Below, one piece after another: positions 1 through 5,035 of a stretch of 5,035 nt of DNA (positions within the stretch are counted from its first letter, which is position 1; each line of letters begins with the position of its first letter). Source of the DNA: Sulfurimonas sp. (lineage in GTDB: Bacteria > Campylobacterota > Campylobacteria > Campylobacterales > Sulfurimonadaceae). The notes beneath the pieces were generated by a model. That model saw only the letters and a list, made by a program, of their open reading frames with translations. It was not told the origin of the DNA and did not search any database. The position numbers and the translations under genes are program-made. The stretch lies in the NCBI GenBank assembly GCA_022712775.1, contig JAFLJZ010000113.1, positions 1 through 5,035 on the forward strand. Direction: 5' to 3'.

Positions 1-1
1 T

Positions 2-8
2 TAAGGAA
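2..8 (+). promoter_or_regulatory. Shine-Dalgarno of rplY
   Basis: TAAGGAA contains the AAGGA core at 3-7, six bases before the ATG at 14. It is a good ribosome binding site and supports that ATG as the start. Only 13 bases lie upstream in this window, so the promoter of the cluster is not visible. Confidence 0.8.
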
Positions 9-13
9 TTAAT

Positions 14-550
14 ATGTTAGAAGGTATAGTTAGAGAGAGTATTGGAAAGAAAGCTGTAAAAGCTTACAGAAAAGATGGTTATCTAATTGCGAATATTTAT
101 GCAAAAGGTGTTGAAAATATCAATGCTGCATTCAAAATGAATGAGTATATCCGTGCAGTTCGTAATAAAGAAACTATAGCATTCCCAGTGAATGTTGCTG
201 GTACAGAGATGAATGTAGTTGTTCAGTCTTATGAATCACAAGCAGTTACAGGTAATCTTATACATGTTGATTTAATGGTAGCACAACCAGGTGTTGCAGC
301 GACTTATAATGTTCCAGTTGTAGCAGTTGGTGAAGCACTAGGTCTTAAAAATAAAGGTCTTGTTCATATGGCTAAACCACGTTTAACTGTTAAATGTACT
401 CCTGAGAATCTTCCAAATACAATCGAAATTGATGTAACTGAGATGGATGTAAATCACTCTAAATTGGTTCGTGATTTACCAGCGATCCCAAATGTTACAA
501 TTTTAGATAGTGATCGTGTTGCACTAATTAGTATTATCAAAGCTAAGTAA
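14..550 (+). CDS. rplY: 50S ribosomal protein L25 (bL25), CTC/general-stress long form
   Basis: This encodes ribosomal protein bL25, which binds 5S rRNA in the central protuberance of the large subunit. At 178 residues it is the long two-domain CTC/TL5 form and not the roughly 95-residue E. coli form. Residues about 1-90 are the 5S-binding beta-barrel domain, with the conserved GYLIANIYAKG segment (22-32) and the HVDL motif (84-87) near its end. Residues about 95-178 form the C-terminal domain, recognisable by the P101...VGEALGLKNKG segment, the VKCTPENLP stretch (126-134) and the IEIDVTEMD strand (137-145). The ATG at 14 has a good Shine-Dalgarno. The stop is one base before pth, so the two genes are surely co-transcribed and probably translationally coupled. 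In Campylobacterota this gene pair is, from memory, usually conserved. Nothing is broken or unusual. Confidence 0.96.
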   Translation: MLEGIVRESIGKKAVKAYRKDGYLIANIYAKGVENINAAFKMNEYIRAVRNKETIAFPVNVAGTEMNVVVQSYESQAVTGNLIHVDLMVAQPGVAATYNVPVVAVGEALGLKNKGLVHMAKPRLTVKCTPENLPNTIEIDVTEMDVNHSKLVRDLPAIPNVTILDSDRVALISIIKAK

Positions 551-551
551 T

Positions 552-1109
552 ATGTTAATAGTCGGGCTAGGTAATCCTGGGCCCGAGTATGAGAACACTC
601 GACATAATATAGGTTTTATGGTTATTGATGAACTTATAAAACGACAAAATGCTCAAAAACTCTCCTCCTCTTCATTTGAAGGTCTTTGTTATAAATTTCA
701 TGCATCTTTTTTATTAAAACCACTCACTTTTATGAATTTATCTGGAAATTCTATAGTTGCCGTTAAAAAGTTTTACAAGCAAGAGAAAGTAGTTGTAATA
801 CATGATGATTTAGATTTACCCTTTGGAACACTACGTTTCAAGCATGGTGGTGGACATGGTGGACATAATGGACTGCGTTCAACGGATGAGAGAATTTCTA
901 ATGATTACACCCGTGTAAGAATGGGAATCGGACGACCAGAACATAAGGGTGAAGTAGCCTCGTATGTTTTAAGTGACTTTAGTTTATCACAGCATATTTA
1001 TCTTAGAGAATGGATTGATAGAGCTTGTGAAGCTATAGAGTTTTTGTTAGATAATTCTATGGAAGATACAAGTTCAAAGTACTCCATTAAAAAACTTAAG
1101 ATAAAATAA
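552..1109 (+). CDS. pth: Peptidyl-tRNA hydrolase
   Basis: This cytosolic enzyme cleaves the ester bond of peptidyl-tRNAs that drop off the ribosome, recycling tRNA and releasing the peptide. The protein is 185 residues, normal for bacterial Pth. The N-terminal signature GLGNPGPEYENTRHNIGF (5-22) carries Asn8 and the catalytic His18 (E. coli Asn10 and His20). FMNLSG (60-65) holds Asn62 (E. coli Asn68). HDDLDLPFG (84-92) contains Asp85 (E. coli Asp93), and GGGHGGHNGL (99-108) contains Asn106 (E. coli Asn114). All catalytic and substrate-binding positions are therefore present. The ATG lies one base after the rplY stop and has no strong Shine-Dalgarno, only a weak AAG in CTAAGTAAT, so translation probably depends on ribosomes finishing rplY. 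The stop is four bases before the next gene. Its partnership with a ribosomal protein gene fits its role in translation quality control. Confidence 0.98.
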   Translation: MLIVGLGNPGPEYENTRHNIGFMVIDELIKRQNAQKLSSSSFEGLCYKFHASFLLKPLTFMNLSGNSIVAVKKFYKQEKVVVIHDDLDLPFGTLRFKHGGGHGGHNGLRSTDERISNDYTRVRMGIGRPEHKGEVASYVLSDFSLSQHIYLREWIDRACEAIEFLLDNSMEDTSSKYSIKKLKIK

Positions 1110-1113
1110 CGTT

Positions 1114-2184
1114 ATGTTAGTATTTAGATATATCTCATTTCATTATTTAAAATATTTTTTTATAATTTTAATCGCTCTAGTAATGTTTTTAGTAGGATTT
1201 GATTATATTAGTAATGCAGATGAATTATCGAGATCTGCAAATATTTTACTTATTTATTTAGTATACAAATCTTTTTTTGCAGTAGATATGCTTTTACCTT
1301 TAGCCCTTATATTTGCAATGATTACAACAAAAATATTTCTGATTCGCTCAAATGCCCTCGTATCATTTTATTCTTTAGGATATTCACGGGTTGATGTACT
1401 TAAACCTTTTGTTGTCGTGTCAACTGGTATTATCGTTCTTTTTATTTCTTTGCATAATCTACCGAAATTTTCTCGTGCAGATGAATTTGCAAAAAATATT
1501 CGTGACCATTCGCAGTATTTAAGTCCCTCAAGAGATCTGTTTTTTACATACGAAGATAAATATATTTACTTCTCCAAACTACTACCACTAAAAAAGCAAG
1601 CAGAAGATATCCGAGTCTTTAGTATTGAAAATAACTCTTTAAAAGAAGTTATTATTGCAAAAAAAGCAACTTATATCGATGACTATTGGTATATTAAAGC
1701 AGCTGATTTGATTGTAAAACCGGAAGATATTGGCTTGAATTCAAAAGGTATAAAGGTTTCTAAAGAAGAAGATTTAAAGATTCTAAATGGCTTTAAACCT
1801 AAAATGTTAGATCAAATCTATGAGGGTAAGGTCAATTTTACTATCGGTGATGCTATTGATGCTTATGTACTTTTAGATAGGCAAGGTGTCGACACAAGTA
1901 GTATTATAGGTGCAATGTACAGAATTTTTATTTATCCATTTTTTGTGCCGTCAGTTGTAATAATTATATTTTTCATGGTACCAATGAGTGTGCGATTCTT
2001 AAATGTTTCACTCTTTAGTTTTGCTGCGATATTAGCAACATTGATGGTTTGGGGTATCTTGTTTATGCTAATTGAACTTTCAACAAATAAAACACTTTCT
2101 AGCGAAGTTGGTATTATTTCGCCAGTAGTAATTTTATTTTTAATCGCAATGAGACAATGGTATAAGCATCGTTTATCTACGTAA
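1114..2184 (+). CDS. LptF/LptG family permease (YjgP/YjgQ), lipopolysaccharide export
   Basis: This is an inner-membrane permease subunit of the Lpt machine, which uses the LptB ATPase to pull LPS or LOS out of the inner membrane towards LptC/LptA and the outer membrane. At 356 residues it matches the family. The topology is typical: hydrophobic segments at about 13-31, 44-75 and 97-114, a large periplasmic beta-jellyroll domain at about 118-265, then segments at about 271-290, 298-321 and 332-347, and a short basic C-terminus. The cytoplasmic coupling helix between segments 2 and 3 is readable as NALVSFYSLGYSRVDVLKP (80-98), with the conserved G-Y-S...L-x-P pattern, but the usual Glu is replaced by Ala81. 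From sequence alone I cannot firmly separate LptF from LptG; the position matches Cj0313, which I recall as LptG-like. The start is four bases after pth, without a strong Shine-Dalgarno, suggesting coupling. Confidence 0.92.
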   Translation: MLVFRYISFHYLKYFFIILIALVMFLVGFDYISNADELSRSANILLIYLVYKSFFAVDMLLPLALIFAMITTKIFLIRSNALVSFYSLGYSRVDVLKPFVVVSTGIIVLFISLHNLPKFSRADEFAKNIRDHSQYLSPSRDLFFTYEDKYIYFSKLLPLKKQAEDIRVFSIENNSLKEVIIAKKATYIDDYWYIKAADLIVKPEDIGLNSKGIKVSKEEDLKILNGFKPKMLDQIYEGKVNFTIGDAIDAYVLLDRQGVDTSSIIGAMYRIFIYPFFVPSVVIIIFFMVPMSVRFLNVSLFSFAAILATLMVWGILFMLIELSTNKTLSSEVGIISPVVILFLIAMRQWYKHRLST

Positions 2185-2237
2185 CCAGAACATAAGCACT
2201 TTTTGGATAAAATCACTAAAAATATTTTAGGATTTTT
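2185..2237 (+). other. Intergenic gap between the LptF/G gene and lysA
   Basis: This is the only sizeable gap inside the cluster. It holds a possible weak stem (CCAGAA at 2185-2190 with TTTTGG at 2201-2206, one G-U pair), then the stronger AU-rich inverted repeat at 2209-2236, which contains the lysA Shine-Dalgarno. There is no GC-rich stem with a U tract, so I see no intrinsic terminator, and transcription probably continues into lysA. A TAAAAT hexamer at 2208-2213 resembles a -10 box, but in such AT-rich DNA this is weak evidence of a promoter. Confidence 0.6.
2209..2236 (+). promoter_or_regulatory. AU-rich inverted repeat sequestering the lysA ribosome binding site
   Basis: AAAATC (2209-2214) pairs with GATTTT (2231-2236), and CTAAAA (2216-2221) pairs with TTTTAG (2225-2230). 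A2215 is a single bulge and ATA (2222-2224) is the loop. The 12 base pairs include just two G-C pairs. The right arm contains the AGGA Shine-Dalgarno (2229-2232), and the hairpin ends one base before the lysA ATG. In RNA the ribosome binding site would be paired, which suggests control of lysA translation by temperature, by a protein or by upstream translation. A DNA operator is an alternative. Chance is also possible in AT-rich sequence. The pairing is seen directly; any function is inferred. Confidence 0.4.
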
Positions 2238-3446
2238 ATGATCGACTTTAAACAATTAGTAAATGAGTACAAAACTCCCCTTTACATATATGATTTAGAC
2301 CATATGAGTACACAATATACAGAATTAAAAGATGCTTTTAAAGCAAGAAAATCTCTCCTATGTTATGCAATTAAAGCAAACTCGAATCTTAGTGTAGTTC
2401 AACATTTTGCAAAGATGGGCTCAGGTGCTGATTGTGTATCTATTGGTGAAGTTCGTCGAGCTTTTTTAGCTGGAATACCAGCATATAAAATAATTTTTTC
2501 AGGTGTTGGAAAAAGTGATGATGAAATTCTTGAAGCGATAGAAAAAGAGATTCTTTATATTAACGTGGAAAGTGAAGCTGAACTTGGTCGAGTAGAGCTC
2601 ATTGCAAAAGACTTAAAGGTCAAGGCTCGAATTAGTATTCGTGTAAATCCTAACATTGACCCTAAAACACATCCTTATATCTCAACTGGGCTTCATGATA
2701 ATAAGTTCGGAGTAGATTTAAATACTGCAAAAAGAATGTATATTTTTGCAAATAATTCTGAGAACTTAGATCCAGTTGGAATTCATTTTCATATTGGTTC
2801 ACAACTTACAGATTTAAAACCAATTTATGAATCAGCAGAGATAGTTGCAGATTTAGTTCGTTCATTACAAAATATAAAGATTGAACTTAAGTTTTTTGAT
2901 GTTGGTGGTGGACTTGGAATCAAATACAAGGATGAAACACTTATTCCAAGCTATGATTACGCACAAGCAATTTTATCAACCTTAAAAGGTTTAGAATTAA
3001 CAGTTATCTGTGAACCTGGAAGATTTTTAACTGCAAATGCAGGCTATTTTGTTTCTAAAGTACTTTATGAAAAACAAAATGGTGAGAAAAAATTTGTAGT
3101 AATAGATGGTGGTATGAATGATTTACTTCGTCCAGCTCTTTATAGTGCGTATCACAAAATAGAAGCGATTACAGATTCTACTTCTGAGGCACGTTCAGTT
3201 GATATTGTTGGTCCTGTTTGTGAGAGTGGAGACTTTTTTGCAAAAGATTATAATCTTCCAGAACTAGTTCATAATGATTTAGTGGTAGTTCATAGTGCGG
3301 GAGCTTATGGCTTTGGTATGGGCAGTAACTATAACACTCGAGGAAGAAGTGCTGAAGTTGCAGTAGAGAATGGAGAAGCTAGATTAATCAGAAGACGTGA
3401 GACTTTTGATGATTTAGTAGCACTTGAGACAGAGTTCTTAAAGTAA
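2238..3446 (+). CDS. lysA: Diaminopimelate decarboxylase
   Basis: This PLP enzyme decarboxylates meso-2,6-diaminopimelate to L-lysine, the last step of lysine synthesis, in the cytosol. The 402-residue length is normal, and the family acts as a dimer with shared active sites. The N-terminal alanine-racemase-like barrel carries the PLP Schiff-base lysine Lys46 in CYAIKANSN (42-50). HFHIGSQ (183-189) stacks on the cofactor. DVGGGLG (221-227) and EPGRF (259-263) bind the PLP phosphate. In the C-terminal beta domain, GPVCESGDFF (325-334) carries the Cys328-Glu329 pair that reaches into the partner subunit's site; this CES motif favours diaminopimelate over ornithine or arginine decarboxylase. SAGAYGFGM (353-361), with Tyr357, completes the site. 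The ATG has AGGA at 2229-2232, five bases upstream, inside a predicted hairpin. The stop overlaps the Shine-Dalgarno of the next gene. Confidence 0.97.
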   Translation: MIDFKQLVNEYKTPLYIYDLDHMSTQYTELKDAFKARKSLLCYAIKANSNLSVVQHFAKMGSGADCVSIGEVRRAFLAGIPAYKIIFSGVGKSDDEILEAIEKEILYINVESEAELGRVELIAKDLKVKARISIRVNPNIDPKTHPYISTGLHDNKFGVDLNTAKRMYIFANNSENLDPVGIHFHIGSQLTDLKPIYESAEIVADLVRSLQNIKIELKFFDVGGGLGIKYKDETLIPSYDYAQAILSTLKGLELTVICEPGRFLTANAGYFVSKVLYEKQNGEKKFVVIDGGMNDLLRPALYSAYHKIEAITDSTSEARSVDIVGPVCESGDFFAKDYNLPELVHNDLVVVHSAGAYGFGMGSNYNTRGRSAEVAVENGEARLIRRRETFDDLVALETEFLK

Positions 3447-3450
3447 GGAT
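3445..3450 (+). promoter_or_regulatory. Shine-Dalgarno that fixes the TTG start of the HAD gene
   Basis: AAGGAT overlaps the last two bases of the lysA stop codon, and its AAGGA core ends seven bases before the TTG at 3457. The next in-frame ATG is codon 37, which would remove HAD motif I, so this site and the motif together support the TTG start. Confidence 0.8.
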
Positions 3451-3456
3451 ATAAAA

Positions 3457-4233
3457 TTGTACTTCATTGATGTTCAAGGCACTTTAATCAGCGACATAGA
3501 TAAATCTCCTATTCGAGGGAGTAGAGAATTTATACATAAACTCAATGAAGAAAAAGTTCCTTACATGGTTGTAACAAATAATACCAAAAAATCAAGTAAA
3601 GATTTTCACGACTTTTTAAAGAATCAGGGCTTTGACTTTGATTTTGATAAATACCTTGACCCTTTAATGCTTTTAGAATCACGAGTTCCTAAGCAATCTG
3701 TAGCAGCATACGGTGCAGAAGAATTTTTACGAACACTCGTAAAAATGGGCTATAACTTGGACTATGAAAATCCTCAAACAGTACTTGTTGCTATAAAAGA
3801 AAACTTTACAGCAGATGAATATGCTCAGATGATAGACTTCTTACTCGCAGGTGCATCTTTAGTTGGTATGCATGAGACCTCTATTTATGCGAAAAATAAC
3901 AAAAGATACCCCGGTGTTGGAGCAGTTTTAAAGCTTCTTGAGTTTGCTACTTCTGTGAGTTATGAAGTGGTTGGAAAACCAAGTGATGCTTTTTATAAAG
4001 AGGCTTTAAAACTGTTACAACAAAAGAGTATTGATGCAAGTTTTACAGATATTACGATGATAAGTGATGATGTAAAAGGTGATTTAGGTGGAGCAAAAGT
4101 GCTTGGTATGAAAACAATTTTTGTAACAAGTGGAAAATATAAAACACAAGAAGAGATAGTACCATTTTTAAAAGAAGAACTTAAACCAGACCTTGTATAT
4201 GCTGATATGCAGGAAATTTTGGAGGCGATATGA
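3457..4233 (+). CDS. HAD-IIA family hydrolase-like protein with atypical DxQ motif I
   Basis: This is a haloacid-dehalogenase superfamily protein, class IIA (NagD/phosphoglycolate phosphatase-like), 258 residues long. Motif I is YFIDVQGTL (2-10): the nucleophile Asp5 is present, but the second Asp, the general acid/base of phosphatases, is Gln7. Motif II is VVTNNT (38-43) with Thr40. A class-IIA cap follows at about 65-165. Motif III is Lys174 in VVGKPS (171-176). Motif IV is MISDDVKGDLGGAKVLG (201-217), with Asp204 and Asp209 for Mg2+ binding, followed by the TSGKY segment (224-228). The fold and metal site look intact, but the acid/base change leaves the activity uncertain: it may be a slow phosphatase, a phosphotransferase or a binding protein. 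The substrate is unknown. Translation starts at TTG. The gene sits ten bases after lysA and overlaps pheA by four bases, so it is co-expressed with amino-acid synthesis genes, but that does not define its job. Confidence 0.93.
   Translation: MYFIDVQGTLISDIDKSPIRGSREFIHKLNEEKVPYMVVTNNTKKSSKDFHDFLKNQGFDFDFDKYLDPLMLLESRVPKQSVAAYGAEEFLRTLVKMGYNLDYENPQTVLVAIKENFTADEYAQMIDFLLAGASLVGMHETSIYAKNNKRYPGVGAVLKLLEFATSVSYEVVGKPSDAFYKEALKLLQQKSIDASFTDITMISDDVKGDLGGAKVLGMKTIFVTSGKYKTQEEIVPFLKEELKPDLVYADMQEILEAI
4221..4233 (+). promoter_or_regulatory. pheA ribosome binding site and ATGA stop/start overlap
   Basis: GGAGG at 4221-4225 is the strongest Shine-Dalgarno in the window, four bases before the pheA ATG at 4230. 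It lies inside the last codons of the HAD gene. The ATG (4230-4232) overlaps the HAD stop TGA (4231-4233), the classical ATGA arrangement for translational coupling. Confidence 0.85.
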
Positions 4234-5035
4234 AGACTTTAGATGATTGCAGAGTAGCGATAGATAGTATTGATAATGAAATTTTAGAACTTTTAAACAA
4301 AAGAATGAAAGTTGTCCAAATAGTTGGTGAGATTAAGAGCGATACAGGTGGAACGATATATCGACCTGAACGAGAAAAAGCAATTATAGGGAGGCTAACA
4401 AGCTTAAGTCAAGAGAAGAGTGGACTTTTAAATGATAAGGCAATAGAAGCTATTTTCTTAGAAGTGTTCGCCGTATCTCGCAACTTAGAACTTCCAGAGA
4501 GAATCGCATACCTTGGACCTGAGGGGACATTTACTCATCAAGCAGCTGAGAGTCGCTTTGGTGCAATGAGTGATTATTTACCCGTTAGCTCTATTCATTC
4601 TGTATTTAAAACACTTGAAGCTGGTCGTGCAAAATTTGGTGTCGTACCTATTGAAAATTCTAAGGATGGGATTGTTGGTGAAACTCTCGACTTACTTTCA
4701 AAGTCTTCAGTGAAAATAGTAGCTGAGTTATATATGCCTATTCACGCTGCATTTGCTACAAAAGCTACTAAACTTGAAGATATAAATAAAATTTATTCAA
4801 AAGATAAAGGTTTTGGTCAGTGTAGAGAATTTTTACAAGAGCATGGTTTTGTAAATATCGAACAAATTCCAGTTGAATCAACTGCTAAAGCTGCAATTTT
4901 AGCAGCAGAAGACCCTCATGCTGCAGCAATATGTTCTCACATTGCTGCAAAACTTTATGGTCTACCAACTATGTTCGAAAATATAGAAGATGAACATGAT
5001 AGTTCTATTCGTTTTATTATTTTAAGTGATTTTAA
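4230..5035 (+). CDS. pheA: Bifunctional chorismate mutase / prephenate dehydratase (P-protein), 3' truncated by window end
   Basis: This enzyme converts chorismate to prephenate and then to phenylpyruvate, the committed steps to phenylalanine. The window shows 268 residues with no stop; the C-terminal ACT domain that normally senses phenylalanine lies beyond the end. Residues about 1-88 are an AroQ helical chorismate mutase, with Arg8, Arg25, Lys36 and YRPERE (44-49) matching the E. coli active-site residues Arg11, Arg28, Lys39 and Arg51/Glu52. Residues 92-268 are the dehydratase domain: YLGPEGTFTHQAA (94-106), GVVPIENSKDGIVGET (137-152), GQCREFL (196-202), ESTAKAA (216-222) and IRFIIL (260-265). 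The last is the place of the TRF motif, but the catalytic Thr is Ile260, and the usual HPQ-type segment before QC reads SKDKGFG (190-196). The reading frame is otherwise clean. Start choice rests on a GGAGG site and the four-base overlap with the HAD gene. In C. jejuni hisC follows, which cannot be checked here. Confidence 0.95.
   Translation, partial: MKTLDDCRVAIDSIDNEILELLNKRMKVVQIVGEIKSDTGGTIYRPEREKAIIGRLTSLSQEKSGLLNDKAIEAIFLEVFAVSRNLELPERIAYLGPEGTFTHQAAESRFGAMSDYLPVSSIHSVFKTLEAGRAKFGVVPIENSKDGIVGETLDLLSKSSVKIVAELYMPIHAAFATKATKLEDINKIYSKDKGFGQCREFLQEHGFVNIEQIPVESTAKAAILAAEDPHAAAICSHIAAKLYGLPTMFENIEDEHDSSIRFIILSDF

Noticed and set aside
661..672. TCTCCTCCTCTT run resembling an anti-Shine-Dalgarno.
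   Set aside because: It encodes a short serine run (38-41) in pth between conserved motifs, a variable loop region; no structural partner is evident.
2208..2213. TAAAAT hexamer resembling a -10 box for a lysA promoter.
   Set aside because: There is no credible -35 or upstream T-rich periodic element at the right spacing, and such hexamers are common by chance here.
2209..2237. Inverted repeat followed by T residues as an intrinsic terminator.
   Set aside because: The stem has only two G-C pairs and its T run is part of the stem, running straight into the lysA ATG; this is not a terminator arrangement.
1932..2255. A 107-residue open frame on the - strand covering the end of the LptF/G gene and the lysA leader.
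   Set aside because: It lies antisense to a well-supported membrane-protein gene and resembles no family I know; it is best explained as a shadow in AT-rich sequence.
3565..4233. Alternative HAD start at the internal ATG (codon 37).
   Set aside because: It would remove the nucleophile Asp5 and all of motif I, and the TTG at 3457 has a well-spaced Shine-Dalgarno.
1..5035. Search for mobile elements, CRISPR repeats, tRNA genes, toxin-antitoxin or defence genes.
   Set aside because: Nothing supports any of these: coding density is nearly complete with six recognised housekeeping genes and no long direct or inverted repeats beyond the lysA leader.

Overview
The window looks like chromosomal DNA of a Campylobacterota (Epsilonproteobacteria) species. 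Sulfurimonas or a close relative is my best guess. The evidence is the AT-rich composition, the short gene spacings and the gene order rplY - pth - LptF/LptG permease - lysA - HAD hydrolase - pheA. As I recall it, the same order occurs in Campylobacter jejuni (Cj0311 to Cj0316), and the first three genes are also adjacent in Helicobacter. The genus is inferred from memory of gene order and protein style, not from a search.

All six genes are on the + strand and nearly fill the window. Positions 14-1109 hold two translation genes, rplY (bL25/CTC ribosomal protein) and pth (peptidyl-tRNA hydrolase), one base apart. Positions 1114-2184 encode an inner-membrane permease subunit of the lipopolysaccharide export system. 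A 53-base gap follows, the longest between genes here, and it contains an AU-rich inverted repeat that covers the lysA Shine-Dalgarno. Positions 2238-3446 encode diaminopimelate decarboxylase (lysine synthesis). A HAD-IIA-type protein with a TTG start lies at 3457-4233. From 4230 to the window end runs pheA (chorismate mutase / prephenate dehydratase), cut off before its C-terminal ACT domain.

The spacings (+1, +4, +53, +10 and -4 bases) suggest one transcription unit, possibly with separate control at the lysA boundary. The products serve protein synthesis, outer-membrane assembly and amino-acid synthesis (Lys, Phe), so this is a conserved housekeeping cluster and not one pathway. I see no mobile element, CRISPR array, tRNA, rRNA or defence system, and no new multi-gene system.

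The points worth a second look are small ones: the hairpin over the lysA ribosome binding site; a HAD protein whose usual DxD is DVQ; a prephenate dehydratase domain with Ile in place of the catalytic Thr of the TRF motif and without the usual HPQ-type segment; and an LptF/G coupling helix without its usual Glu.
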